The notes: generated by a model not told the origin, from the sequence alone. Shown: positions 14,022-26,942, numbered from the stretch's first letter. The stretch: DNA of 64,000 nucleotides from Acanthacorydalis orientalis (GCA_034766995.1 CM068321.1:11893026-11957025), one strand, 5' to 3'. Numbers and translations: made by a program.

Positions 14022-14671
14022 TATATAAATGCAATAAAAATATTCAGGTAATACTAAATGTTTCATACATTGAAATACTTCATATTTATATCACTGGAGT
14101 ATAAAATTTGTCTTTTTCTTATAATATTTATTCATGTGATTCTCTCCTTGTCAGTGATAAAAGCACAGTAATAAAAGCACCGTACCCACATAATATTTTG
14201 GTCAAAGATAGAACACTAATTTATTAAATTATAAAAATCGAATAGTATTCTTGTACAGAATGCTTGAGACACAGGGTTACATGGAATATAAAGTAGAATT
14301 TATTTTGTTTTGAGTATTAATTCCAGAAAATTTGTTTTTAATATTTTTTTCAATAAAAAACAAATTTATTTAGAGCAGAAAAACATAATTCTAAATATAT
14401 GATTCATACTAAAAGATTTACAAAGATCATTTCGATGTATAGCATCCCCAAGAAATAAATATATGTGAAGAATATGAAATAAAATGTTCTAGGGCAACAT
14501 ATTTAATAAAATAATAAGATTATTTAGAGTATTATGTAGTAGTACTCGTATGTTGAACAATTTATTTATTCTAGAGATAAATCTTTCTAAAATGATGTTT
14601 CAAAAAGTTTTTGAGAAATAACTAAGTTGATTTAAATAACTTTTAAAAAAAGGTATATATATACTTCTCGT
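13520..14671. other. AT-rich non-coding DNA
   Basis: Nothing recognised apart from a (TA)n array at about 13974-14020. Confidence 0.55.
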
Positions 14672-15079
14672 TTAAAGTTTCAGCAAATTGAAAAAAACAC
14701 CATTAAATCCTTCTCTGTTATTTATATATAAATAAATAATTTTTCGATGTTGTCTTTCAAACATTCCATGATTTTCCATAATTTTATTTTCGCATTTATG
14801 TAATGATATGCAAACAGACAGATGTCGTTTACGTAGCGTGTCGTCTAGTCTTGTATTTAAATGCCATTTGATACCTAAATGTACTTGTGTAACTTTTTCC
14901 ATTATGTTTCTGTCATGACAAAAAACAGTAGTAGAGAACAATTCTAATGCACTGTTGAACTCAGTTGTATCAACTTTTATAGGTTTCGATACGCTATATG
15001 TATATGTATTTGTAGATTTCTTATGGAATATATGGAAAGCTTTAGATTTGCGCTTTTTAATATGATTTTTAAAGTAAAA
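14672..15079 (-). CDS. Unrecognised open reading frame or exon remnant, 135 codons
   Basis: The minus-strand frame is open from the codon after a TGA (15080-15082) to its stop at 14672. The composition is protein-like: a basic start (KKRKSKAF), mixed charged and hydrophobic residues, and internal FHIFHKKSTNTY and LGIKWHLNTRLDDTLRKRHL. There is no good Met near the beginning; the first internal Met lies well inside. It would therefore be an exon or a broken piece rather than a complete gene. At this base composition a stop is expected roughly every eleven codons, so the length is unusual but not decisive over 64 kb. I recognise no family. Transposon debris is the likeliest explanation. Confidence 0.2.
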   Translation of the reverse strand, partial: FYFKNHIKKRKSKAFHIFHKKSTNTYTYSVSKPIKVDTTEFNSALELFSTTVFCHDRNIMEKVTQVHLGIKWHLNTRLDDTLRKRHLSVCISLHKCENKIMENHGMFERQHRKIIYLYINNREGFNGVFFNLLKL

Positions 15080-15084
15080 TCATA

Positions 15085-15399
15085 AAATTAGATTTTATAT
15101 TAAAGAGAACTTTATATTGTCTTGAGAATTTTTGAATAGACATTCTTATCATATTAAATTTTTACATGTGAATTTGTTATCAAATATTTATTTTAATTTT
15201 TTCACTTAAATATTTTTATTACATTGTCAAAACTAAATTCAAATAATTTCTTTAGCCATATAAATAATATCAATAAAACAGAATACATACTACAGTGTTT
15301 GAGTTTACATAAAGCCAAGTGCTTTTACAAACTTTGATGACTAATAAATTCTGTATTCATTGATTTAATGTTAATATAATAATTTAATCATGTGTGGAG

Positions 15400-15453
<54 letters not shown>

Positions 15454-15815
15454 CATACATTTTAACTATTCATCATTTGCTCCCCAACAGTGACGATATA
15501 TCCAAGCAATTGAAATTCAAGCAATAATCTACTACCTTTGTTAAAAAATTGCATGTTTTTTAATAGATTTTTTTATTTTCTTATTGTTATTAAATTCGTT
15601 TGGTTTATTGTTCATCTTTTAGAGAACCTAAAAAGAAGGTAAAATAGAAATTAATCACATTAATACAGAGTCTTCTTAATCTATAATATTTTTTTTATCA
15701 GATTAATCTCTTTTGATTTATCAAAGATTAATTATGATATAACGAAGATAGTGTGGAGTCGTTCCATTATTTTGAAAATAAAGGTTATCATTCTTACATA
15801 CATAGTTTACATATT

Positions 15816-15862
<47 letters not shown>

Positions 15863-16834
15863 GCTCGAGCTTTGTGCATGTAAAACATATTTTGAAATCT
15901 GTTTTAAATATTAAACATTTTGAACGTATAAACCATTTGTTGCACTTAAAATGTCTGTGTCATTCATTCTACGCTGCATCATATTAACATCATCTGTTAC
16001 AGTAACAATTTATTTTTTTGTTGTCAGAGTTTTCTGTACACATAAATTTTTACAGATTCATTAAACAAAAAATACATTTTTTAATATACAATTAAACATT
16101 CATATATTGAAAAAATAATTAAAAGTTTATACTATTATACTTTAACATTTTAGTTTTTTAATCGTTTTATCATCTTAATAAATTGCTACATTTGTTTTAT
16201 TAAAATTATTTGTAATTTATTTTTAAGGTCGACACAAAATCTAATAATTTATGAATAAATTTCTGGTAAATATCCGTTGAAAATGTAACTTTGAACATTG
16301 AAAATGAACATTGAAAATGTAACTATTTACTAGTATTATTAAATATTACGTAATTTATGTGAAAAATATTAAATGAAAGTCATGTATGAGTTTTTTTCTT
16401 CTACGATTGGTTTCGATTTTCGTCATATTCAGCTGAATTTTGAACACCGAAGTTCAAAATCTACCCAAGGAGAATAAAAGTCTAAGCTGATCGTAGAGAA
16501 TGAAATTTGAACGTGAATTATAGGATTTGTGGACAATAATGAATAGCAGGTACACAAAAAATAATACAATGAAGATGTGTACAAATACTTCTTTATTTCA
16601 AAAAAAAATATTAAGCCCGATTAACCCAATTGTAGGACGATAATAATTTTGTGTGTTCAATGTCAAGTGTGGTATTATTTTTTTACGTTATAACCGTAAA
16701 TCTTTACATTATTATTTACTATTTTAATAATAAAAATAATGCTTTGCACTGAACGTTCTTTTTGTACCTGGAATAGTACTCATCAATTTGATAAAATGTC
16801 ATAACAAAATTTTAACACTGACTAAATTCATCAA
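15085..16834. other. AT-rich non-coding DNA
   Basis: (TA)n arrays at about 15403-15451 and 15819-15863; otherwise nothing recognised. Confidence 0.55.
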
Positions 16835-17105
16835 TAAAATATTTTTTCACCGTATAAATTAAAAATATTTTTTTGATTAGACATGTTCAATAAATCATTG
16901 TTGGTTATTTAATTGTTACTTACGCACATTTAGATGTTGATGCCATCGCCTTCGGAGACTTTTCTGTAAATTAATGCTATGAAAATGATACCATCTCCAT
17001 CTAAATCCTCATAAAAAACAAGTGATCAATAATAATTTCTTTAATACTGTTCATTAAATATTTTTCTGTAGTTTGTAGAGTGAAAAATAAATAAATTTAT
17101 AAGAA
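16835..17105. repeat. Foldback MITE-like element, copy B
   Basis: The left arm (TTTTTTCACCGTATAAAT, then ATGTTCAATAAATCATTG) is matched in inverted, diverged form by the right arm, which ends AGAGTGAAAAATAAATAAAT near 17097. The interior has GATGTTGATGCCATCGCC at 16933-16950, the best copy of the family's central motif. Same family as copy A. Confidence 0.55.
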
Positions 17106-17301
17106 AAGTTAACTGATTTTATTGCAATGCAATTTTATTTTTTGATTTCAATCAACTATTTCTAGTTCTATTCATCTTCAAATTTATCAAATGTTTCAAG
17201 TTGTCATAAGAAATACATAAAATTAAATAAGTGCACATAAATTATTAAATAGAGTTTTTTCATTGTTGTATTTCGATATAATTAAGGCTTTATACTATAT
17301 A

Positions 17302-17307
<6 letters not shown>

Positions 17308-17362
<55 letters not shown>

Positions 17363-17394
17363 TACATACATACATACATACATACATACATACA

Positions 17395-17424
<30 letters not shown>
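17308..17424. repeat. Compound microsatellite (TA)n then (CATA)n
   Basis: About 50 bp of TA passes into roughly 15 copies of the tetranucleotide CATA. The tetranucleotide part is the longest non-dinucleotide array in the window. Confidence 0.95.
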
Positions 17425-17426
<2 letters not shown>

Positions 17427-17769
17427 CGGATCAAGAACTAAATTTCACTTTAAATAAAACAAAATTGATAGACATTAAGTCAATTAAAGTACTTTTTAAA
17501 TATATTTATTGAAACATATTTTCAATAAACATTACAAAAAAAATATAATTTGATAATAAGTATATAAAATTTTAAAATAAATAAATATATAATTCAGTTC
17601 ATTTATATTAAAGTATTGATAGACATATTGATTTTTTAAAAAAAAATAAAAGTAAATAAAGATTTTTTCTTTATTTAGAGTTATTTAGAGATATGTTTTA
17701 ATTGGAGTTCTTTTCCTTTGAGAAAAGTTTTTATTGAATTTTATGTTTTATTGAATTTGTATGTATGAA

Positions 17770-17829
<60 letters not shown>

Positions 17830-18059
17830 TTTTTAAATACATAATAATCTGTCAGCTAGTGTAATCTAAAAAAGTTACTCATTTAAATAATCGTTTTTTC
17901 TTTTATATATTCTTGTCGGCATTATTGAAATCTTTTTCAACGATAATAATTGATATTCATTCCATCAATACAGCATGTCATATTGACAAAGTGTGAAATG
18001 ATCTTCATAGTAAAATAGTGTCACTGAAGTGTTGTATGATCTCGTCGAACACAAGTAGG
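17425..18059. other. AT-rich non-coding DNA upstream of the 18.1-kb promoter
   Basis: A (TA)n array at about 17779-17825. The last ~100 bp becomes less AT-rich towards the TATA box at 18065. Confidence 0.5.
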
Positions 18060-18060
18060 A

Positions 18061-18105
18061 GTGTTATAAAGGGGATGAGACAGGAGTCTCTGTACTGATC
18101 AGCAC
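18061..18105 (+). promoter_or_regulatory. Candidate core promoter (TATA box plus initiator)
   Basis: TATAAA at 18065-18070 is followed by GGGG, and an initiator-like TCAGCA at 18099-18104 lies about 36 bp downstream of the first T. The spacing is slightly longer than the 30-33 bp seen at the cuticle gene here. The surrounding 200 bp is GC-richer than its neighbours, as is typical of insect promoters. Confidence 0.4.
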
Positions 18106-18230
18106 TTTGAGCATAGCGTCGACGTCAACACTTTCGAGTAACCACAAACTGTGATCGTGTTTCACACCACCGTACGTTTATACTAATAACAATAAGATAG
18201 AACGAGACAGACTACAGACACAATAGAAAG
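18101..18230 (+). other. Candidate non-coding first exon with GC-type splice donor
   Basis: From the initiator to 18230 the sequence has no ATG and lacks the poly-A/T character of its flanks, as expected of a 5' untranslated exon. It ends AAAG/GCAAGT (junction 18230/18231), a perfect match to the extended consensus of the minor GC-AG intron class. A weaker ordinary donor, CAA/GTAAAC, lies four bases further on. No downstream partner exon could be identified, so the gene it would belong to is unknown. It could be a distal promoter of the cuticle gene or the first exon of a gene beyond the window. Confidence 0.3.
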
Positions 18231-18239
18231 GCAAGTAAA

Positions 18240-19828
18240 CCAGCTTGTCATGAAACGACGTTATTTTTTCTTTTTTGTTGTCTCCCCTCGGTACATTTTT
18301 TTTCATTTTTATGTACTTGTCATTTTTCTTGTAAAATTAGTTGAATAGATGTTTTATAGTTGAGTATTTGTTTTCTCACCTGGATTGTTGATATAACTAT
18401 TATTTTTCTAGTATAACGGTTCTGATTTTGCTTTCATTGAGATATACTATTAAAAGCTTAGCATATTTACTATTTTGTTGAAAAAAGTTTTACTTCTGTA
18501 TAAAAGGCATAGTTTTTGGAAAAATCTTCATTTATGATTATTTTCATTGGTTTCATAATTTATTTTAATTATTTTGTAACTGAAAACAAGTAAAAAATAA
18601 AAATAAATCCTTAAAATTTTCTCAAAAATATTTTTTTAGAATACTGGTCATACAATATTATTATTTATTATATATTTGTTGCTAAATTTCATTAGAAAAA
18701 AATTAGGATACTCTTACTTCTTTCTGTAAACTTTGTTTCAAAGTCAATATTAAAAATTTTAAGATGTGGATAAAATAAATGTCACTTTCACAAACGGTTT
18801 TTTAATGCCGAAATAATATAATGATAATATAAGGATGATTTTATCACATTGAAATGATCATAAATAAAATCATAATGAGCAACAAATTATTGATTAATAC
18901 TTTAAAAAAGAAAAAATGCTTTATGTAGATGAGTTATTAATTTCTAAAAACATTCCAAATCCTTCTAATAACCTAAATAATTCGGTAATATATTTTTTGT
19001 TTAGTGATAAAAATATTATGTTTATAATATATTTTTCTAGTTTAAGTCAAATGTATTTGAAAAAACTAATATCAATTTTATATTTTCATAAATATAATCC
19101 TGAACATTATGAAGGCTTCTTTTATTTATTGCTTCTAAACTTCTGCATTGGAAGTCTGTTTTATAATTGAATTACTGTTTGCATATATATATATATATAT
19201 ATATATTTGTGTATCTGTGTAATATTCATATTTACTTTAATAACAGAAAATTAAGATTATATCATGTAGATGCTCATAAAGAAATTATTAAAAATGTATT
19301 TCTGACTAGTAAAAGTTGTATTTGAATTTAATAGACATTCAAAATTTTATTTAGAATAATACAACTTTTTCTCGATCCATTATCAGTAGAATTTTTAAAA
19401 TTAAAAAGAATCTTAGATTCTGTGCAAGACATCATAAATGGATTCTTGAGAGACACAGTTACTATTAATCTGGTTAAGTCTGAAAATACCTCACATTTTT
19501 CTATTTACTTTTTGTTTTCGCACTAAGGGAAATCTCTACGGGTAGATTATAAATGATTATCGTCACTTCTTTTCTTTTTGATTGAACTCACTCATTTTTA
19601 TTTTCTCTTTTTTTTTGATTACCTTACTAAGTTATGTTCATATATCTCAATAATAATAATTATTACTTCAACATTTTTTCTGTTTTTTTACTAAATAAAT
19701 GTATAATTTTTAGTTTACAATTATCACTTTAAATTGTGGAATATGATAGTCATTCTATTTCATGACATCTTTTTGATAAAAGACTGTCAACGTTAAAATC
19801 CTCCCGTAAAAGTTATGGCAAAGCTATC

Positions 19829-19868
<40 letters not shown>

Positions 19869-20495
19869 AAAATGACTAAACCTTATCAATAAAAATCAAT
19901 TTTCTTTTAAACAAATTGTTTTTCTTTTACAAGTTTTATAGAAACAAATACTGAACTCCTTACTATTTTTTTGCCTACATTTACATATCCTTTTATTAGT
20001 TTCGATCGGGCGTTAATGATTTTAGTTGTCGAAGTGCCCTCAAGCCCCAGTAACAAACCACAAACCATTAGTTTCGACATATATGTATTGTATCTTCTGG
20101 TAGTTGTATATAACTACTTTTTATAATTTTAACTATATTATAAATAATATTTGTGTAACAAAAGGCCATTACTTATAATATTTTCAAAGTATTTAACTTA
20201 TGTTGCATGAAAAAAATAAATGTAGAATAGTTTTAAATACTTTTCTAGATATGAAATTATTTACTAATAAATTTTTAAAAAAGTTATTAATAATCTTTAT
20301 TAAATATTATTTTCTTAAAAATTTATTAAATTTCAATATAGTTGATTTAAAAATATAATCATATTTTCTAAAGTACTTGTTTCATTAATAATAAGCAACA
20401 TTTAACAATTTTTTTAAAAAAATAATATAATTTCTAAATAAGAAATTTGGAAACATTATAAAGAAATTGAAAATGTTCGTAATACAGCAGAGTAT

Positions 20496-20538
<43 letters not shown>

Positions 20539-20640
20539 CTATATGTATATAAATGTTAGGATAATAATACTATAGCACATAATACAGCCGACATACAATA
20601 AACGAATCCATGTTCAATAATCCTTACTCTTTCTCGAGAA
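18240..20640. other. AT-rich non-coding DNA
   Basis: (TA)n arrays at about 19184-19206 and 19832-19866, and a TA/TG compound array at 20495-20538. The 84-codon open frame at 18916-19170 is composed of AT-biased codons and is not supported as a gene. Confidence 0.5.
20495..20538. repeat. Compound (TA)n(TG)n microsatellite
   Basis: TA repeats turn directly into about 13 TG repeats. Confidence 0.9.
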
Positions 20641-20699
20641 TATCAGTTAAAGTAATAGCTGTTAAACAGTGAATGTCTGAAAGTAGAGAGAAAAAATGC

Positions 20700-21350
20700 T
20701 AACAGATTTGATGCTACGGGAGAAATGGTTGGAAATACGACCGAAAAATTGCGAATTGTAAAATTTGACGGCGATGCAGTACGCGTCGGTCGAACGCGTA
20801 TAAACGCGGCCGATAGCTCGTCGTACACGCACAAATATTTGAATAAAACATCGACGACCTTTCAGACGGTGCGAAACGAGAACAAAAACGGGTGAATTGG
20901 CGTCGGATCGAGACGAATATGAGTGAATTCCACGCGGACCAATTTCGACGCTACGTCTCTTGCCGCTGAACTCCCGTCACCACCGTACTTCTCTGATGCG
21001 GCACGAAATGTACGAGAAAAAGAAAAAAAAAGGGGGTCGACAGCGACGAGTCCGCGTTGATATATAAGAAACGTTCAGTTTTTCGCACACGCTAGCTCAT
21101 GATCTTCTTGTTTCCACCGCACAATCACTCATACCGGTCCGATACGTACACGGGGTGTCGATATTGATCCGAACGCGGGATTCTTTCTTTCATTTCTCAT
21201 CGGACGATGGACGGAGCCTTACCTCTTGGCACCTTCTAATCTCCACAGAATACGTTCTGATCATTTCCTTTTATTAAGAGTTTTACGGCCGAGACTCAAT
21301 CGTTTTCTTCCATTAACTTTCTTTCTGCGTTTTAACATGTTTCTAACAAC
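20700..21350. promoter_or_regulatory. GC/CpG-rich island, candidate promoter or 5' region
   Basis: CpG dinucleotides are dense (many CGACG, GCGTCGG and CGCGT words), in strong contrast to the CpG-poor surroundings. A TATATAAG box lies at 21061-21068 on the plus strand, but I see no good initiator at the right distance. No coding frame longer than about 60 codons is present and none resembles a known protein. This is the longest such island and most likely marks a promoter with untranslated sequence; which strand it serves is unclear. Confidence 0.35.
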
Positions 21351-21456
21351 CGTCTCAGATATTAATCCTTTTACTGTAGTTTTATTATAACATGCATTTA
21401 CACAATTCCTTACAACACTAAATACGTACTAATAAATTAAGTTCTATAATCCAGCC

Positions 21457-21508
<52 letters not shown>

Positions 21509-22159
21509 CAATATAAGGAAAAATTAAAATTTCCTATCAATAATACAAATAATAGCTTATAAGAAAGTGGTCAATTATTAAAATAAATTGGAATACCTGC
21601 AAAACAGGGACAAATATATAGAAAAAAAACAAGTTGTCTGTAGAACTGTAATAAAATATAGGTTTTCGGAATCATACTAAAAAAAATAAATTTATTATTA
21701 TAAGAATATAAAAGTAATAAAAGTAAATAACTATACAAGAACTGTATGGTACAAAGTATAAATAGAAAAGATTCAAAATAAATAGAATGAATAAAAAATA
21801 TATAATAAAAAGGAAATTTGAGAGTTGGAATAATAATATAAAATGGAAACTAAATGAATCGTAGTCAAATTTAGAGTAGAAAACAATTATTTAAAATATC
21901 TTGTACTCCGTTTATAACGGAATATTTTATTTAAGTGTAATTTGATTTAAGTAAAAACAGAATTTCCATTGGCGTGAAAATTCAAAATCAAATCGATTCA
22001 CTTTAAAAAAATAAATCAAGAATTACCATTTTCTACAAATGTGCTTCAGCTATACTAAATTAATTCTCGTTCTAAATATTCAAATATATACACAAATTAT
22101 GAAATATTTATACGAACAATACAATTCTGGAACTGCCAATAGATTCATTTTCATAAATT
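21351..22159. other. AT-rich non-coding DNA
   Basis: A (TA)n array at about 21459-21505; nothing else recognised. Confidence 0.55.
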
Positions 22160-22300
22160 TATTATTTTTCACATAACAAACATTTTTTTAGCCAAAAATA
22201 TTATTATATCATTTTTGATTATTGATTACGTGTATTTATATGGCATTAATCATTTTTAAGGCATCAAAGTCCAGAAAAATCTAACCAAGTTTTATGTTTC
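22160..22300. repeat. Foldback-family fragment, copy C (one arm)
   Basis: It resembles the left half of copies A and D: ACAAACATTTTTTTAGCC, an AAAAATATTATTATATCAT block, a TATGGCATTAATCATT centre and GTCCAGAAAAA. The matching right arm was not found, so this is a partial copy. Confidence 0.4.
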
Positions 22301-22409
22301 TGTTCAAATTTCCCACTCTAAAACAAGTTATAAATTTAAAATGAAATGATGTTATGTCCAAATTAAACAATAATTTATTTATTTTGTTTATTTTAATAAT
22401 AATAGTAAG

Positions 22410-22440
<31 letters not shown>

Positions 22441-22595
22441 GTAATAAAAATAACTTTCTATATAAAAAAATAATTCTATTGTGAAATTTCCATAAAACAT
22501 TTTATTTTATTTTTCATGTAACCCACTTCCTTCCAACACCTCTCCTCTCGCTACACTCTATAAGTAGCATGTTAACCATTTCCATTCCCGCTCAT

Positions 22596-22665
22596 CAATG
22601 ATTGGTTGATAGATACCACGTGGTCTCTGTTCTGATTGGTTAATATTAGTCACATATATGCAGCT
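22596..22665. promoter_or_regulatory. Possible control cluster: two inverted CCAAT boxes around an E-box
   Basis: Two copies of TGATTGGTT, the reverse complement of a CCAAT box, lie about 38 bp apart. They flank a perfect 10-bp palindrome ACCACGTGGT that contains the CACGTG E-box. A TATATG follows at about 22656. The block is less AT-rich than its flanks. No transcript can be tied to it. Confidence 0.25.
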
Positions 22666-22869
22666 CTCTCACGGTCTATAATGAGAGAGGTGTATACAAT
22701 TTCAATGTAAAACTAATAATATTTATTCAAAATATTGTACTTACTTAAGCTTTAGAGTAAAAATATTATTCTACATTTTAATATAGTGTTTTGATGTTAA
22801 CTTTTTATAAAAATTTCCAATAAAAATTTTACGACTTACATTTTATGCAGATTATTTTTTTTTTATTTC

Positions 22870-23415
22870 TGAAGAAAGTGTGAGAGGTAACCCTCTCCCT
22901 TCTGAAGCGTAGAGATTAGGAGGCGGAGCCCCCTGCTTATTAACAAAATAAATCGATAAATGCTCTTAAGTTAACAAAAAATATTTACCGTCTTCAAACA
23001 TGTAGTCAACTATACAAAGTATCATAGTCGGGTCGTTAATTATTGCTTTTCGTTATATATGCGTTATATTACATCGTTGTATGATGATACGGTCATGAAG
23101 TGGTCATTGTACTAACAAAGATGCCGTTGCAAAAGCTTTCAATGGTTCTGCCTCATGCATGCTTCATCTTCTTGATCACGTGTCGTCAAACAACACAAAG
23201 CTTTGTATTCGAAGTCATCAAACATGAATTCTTTTGTCATGATTGAAATTTGCAAAAGTGTTGAAGATCTTCTATATAATATATGCCTATTGTTTTATTT
23301 CTCTTTTCTTATATATATATATATATTAATATAATCAAAACTATCCATATAAATTTTATAAAATAACACGTTCCAAAAAATAATCTGTATAAATGTTTAT
23401 ATAGACATCTAACAT

Positions 23416-23482
<67 letters not shown>

Positions 23483-23640
23483 GTATGTATATATATATAT
23501 ATATATATATAATCCACGATGTCGACTTATTTATTTAAGACGTGGCTTCTATGATACCCAAATATGTTTATTGTTTCATTCATTTACATGCTTACAATTG
23601 ACAAGTGGGCGAGCGCAGCGAACCCAGGTTTGAGGTAAAG
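22870..23640. other. Mixed-composition non-coding stretch, possible transposon debris
   Basis: Short GC-richer patches (22885-22945, 23100-23250, 23585-23640, the last with GCGAGCGCAGCGAACCC) are separated by TA arrays at 23311-23327 and 23417-23512. No terminal repeats or recognisable protein were found. Confidence 0.3.
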
Positions 23641-23643
23641 CTC

Positions 23644-23647
<4 letters not shown>

Positions 23648-23712
<65 letters not shown>
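23648..23712. repeat. (TA)n microsatellite, ~65 bp
   Basis: Uninterrupted TA run directly after a GC-richer patch. Confidence 0.95.
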
Positions 23713-23715
<3 letters not shown>

Positions 23716-24169
23716 GTTAAATATAGAAAGTTTTATTAAAAAAATTAAGCAGTGGCATGAGATTTAAATTAAATTATAAAATGTCAACTTTATAAAACTA
23801 TTCATTTTTAACTAGATGCGCAAGTCGAAAGTTTGGGTACTGCAGTTAAAATATTTTTGTAAGCATATTTTTGATAAAGTGAGTAAAGAATTCAGCCATC
23901 TGTATTAAAAGAAAGACAATGAATAGTAATGAAATAGAATAATAAATGTTTGATCAATTCACTCTAACTACTTTCAAACAGCAAAACATACAAAGAGAAA
24001 TTATTTATAGTGTTGTGCATATATTAACAGAACCTAAAATATTACACACACATACACCCACACACATATATTTATATATATTTGCCATTTTTGGTATTCC
24101 ATTTCATAAAAGTAATTAAATAAATAAACTTTCTTATATACAAATCAGGAATTGGAACTGAATCTATCT

Positions 24170-24493
24170 TTACAAATTAATTATTTTCTCATCCCATAAA
24201 CCATAATTTTTTTCTAGTCAAAAATATTCAATAAATGATTATTCGATATTTTTATTCTTGCTTAGGGTTATTTTATTGTCGATTTTATCAACCCCAAAGG
24301 CCTAAGTTACAAACAAATCTTTTAAATCAATTAACAGTGATTTTACTGTACCTTGACGTTTTAATGATAATGTTACCGCTCTATAAATACAAATAAGTAA
24401 CAGTAAAAAATATAAAATTATTTATTGAACATTTTTTGGTCATAAACACACTATGTGCTTTATGGGATAAAAAAATATTTGTTGTGAAAATGT
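24170..24493. repeat. Foldback MITE-like element, copy D (clearest inverted repeats)
   Basis: The left arm contains ATCCCATAAACCATAAT, then AAAAATATTCAATAAATGAT. The right arm read in reverse complement contains ATCCCATAAAGCACATA, then AAAAAATGTTCAATAAATAA. The arms match over roughly 80-100 bp with substitutions. The interior is unrelated and non-coding. This is the best copy for defining the family ends. Confidence 0.65.
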
Positions 24494-24499
24494 ATTTAA

Positions 24500-25546
24500 A
24501 CACAATATCAGAACTATATTTATGTTAACTGTTCATGATAAATTCCTAACAATAAGTTTGTTTTTGTAAAAGAAGTAATTTTTATATTCAATATATCTTA
24601 ATATTTTTTAAGATTATTCTAATAGATTTTCTAATTAATGACTTTAAGAAACAATTATTTCATTCTCGTTTGACGGTACTTTTTGATACAGTTTATTTAT
24701 TATTCATTAGATTATTTTATATCAAACATTTTTAATAACACCTAGCCTTGTAGTAAATTTTATATTTATCGCTTAATGTACTGCTCCGTGACTTATACGG
24801 GAATCGAAAATTGGTGCAGTAAGTGCAAAGTTGTGTGTGGTGACTTGTTTCAAAATGTATCATACCGAATTAAACTTTTAATTAAACCACAAATGTATTT
24901 TTGTTTAAATAAATGAATTCTAATGAGCATAAATTATAATTGCCTGCAAAAACTTGTTTTTTTTCACCATAAACTAATTAAATATTGTATATTAAGAGTT
25001 TAAAATTTGATCAATACACCTATCGAGATTAAAGAATAATTTTTGGAAAAAAATTTTAAGTATAGTTGGCTTAGAATTTAAGGTAACATAAAGATCTACA
25101 TAACTGACTATACTTATCCTTTCGTATTAGTATATTTATTGACAAATACTTAATATATCATTTATATCATTGTGAAATTATCATTTTAAGTTTAGGAAAT
25201 AGAACCAAATTTTATAGACTTTGCAACTTAATTAACTTTTATTTAAAATTTATTAAATCAAAATATACTTGTGATAATTAAAATCTTAAATAACTTTTAA
25301 TTTTCATTATATTTTTAATTGAGAATATTTCATTATTCTTTATTTTTTTTTAGTTATTTACTATTTTTTATATAATTACTTTTGTATTTACTTTCTGATT
25401 TTTTATTAATCGCATAATAAAGAAGAAATATCTGCTCAAAAAACATTACACACTCATAAAACGTGTATATCGAAAAAGATATTAATTAATATTAAAACAA
25501 AATGTCAGTAAAAATGTTATCGTTTTGGATGAAACTTAATTTTAAG

Positions 25547-25550
<4 letters not shown>
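24500..25550. other. AT-rich non-coding DNA
   Basis: Nothing recognised. Confidence 0.55.

Positions 25551-25610
<60 letters not shown>
25551..25610. repeat. (TA)n microsatellite, 60 bp
   Basis: Uninterrupted TA run. Confidence 0.95.
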
Positions 25611-25613
<3 letters not shown>

Positions 25614-25951
25614 TTCAACGAGCATTCTGATATTTTATTGTGAAAGTTAAATATAACATAATAAAAGAACAGAACATTTATATCGATAAAAATATAAAAA
25701 TATAGTAGACGACGATAGTATCTTGAAAACACGCTTGAAACTTTAACGAAAAACTCACTTTTAATGAAATATTTCTACTAGTATCAGAGAGACAATATAC
25801 CTGTTCCTTGTAAAGTTCTGGTGAATAACAGTATCTTACAATTGCATTCATGCATAGTATCATTTTAAGTTTTATAAATGTTGTAAAAAAATCCGTTATT
25901 GCTCACAAATGCAATAGAGACACATCACGATATGCAATTCCGCCTTTTCAC

Positions 25952-26071
<120 letters not shown>

Positions 26072-26867
26072 GATAAAAGATGAACAAACTTTTCTGAATA
26101 ATGAAAACTGTCTCGATGATATATTAAAATTGTTTTTGCTATACTTATACGTAATGTATTTATTTGAACTAGACTTTGAGTCGACGTACGTTTCAAGAAA
26201 ACAATATAACACAGGTGTTCATAAAAAGAAAAAAATATATACAAACAATTTTTAACATTTATACAATATAATAGTTGTGAACTTAAATGTTTAACTGTAA
26301 TCTATAATAATGGCGAAGGAATAAATTAAACAGAAAACATGAACAATGTATTTTAAGGACCTAACTCATGGGGTCACTCTTCATACATTTTGTATTAATT
26401 TTTTTAATTTTCTTCCTTAATATTTCATATACATTGATTAATTTTTTATTTAACGCATCCCATAAACTGGATTGAATTATAAATAAATAATGTCTTTTTT
26501 GTCATATGATATAATATTAAGTTCGATTTATACTATTTTTCATTTAATTTAAATTTAGTTTAAGAATGTGTGTTTTAAGATTTTTAAGTGATTTATAATT
26601 ATATATTTAAAAACTATACTTGTACAGTTTATATACTTGTACAGTTTTTATATTTAGTTATAACATTAATTAAAACATAATTGGTGACGATTTTATACTG
26701 AGTTTTAGCTGTAGAATGTTCTTTTTCATTGTCAAATGTAGTTATCTAGCATACTTTAATTTTACTTTCCTTAGTATCGTTTTTTAATTGCAGAGATATC
26801 TTAATAAAAGTATTGTCTAAGTTTATGAATGACCACATTTTAGATATCCTGTAAAAATTATAAATTG

Positions 26868-26885
26868 AAATTGAAGCCTAAATCT

Positions 26886-26942
<57 letters not shown>

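Noticed and set aside
18916..19170. 84-codon plus-strand frame after the 18.1-kb promoter
   Set aside because: Composition is Ile/Asn/Leu/Tyr/Phe as expected from AT-rich DNA, and there is no acceptor or domain to link it to the exon at 18.1 kb.
23439..23633. Frame ending [16 protein letters not shown]...
   Set aside because: It begins in a (TA)n array and no family could be recognised; left as possible transposon debris only.
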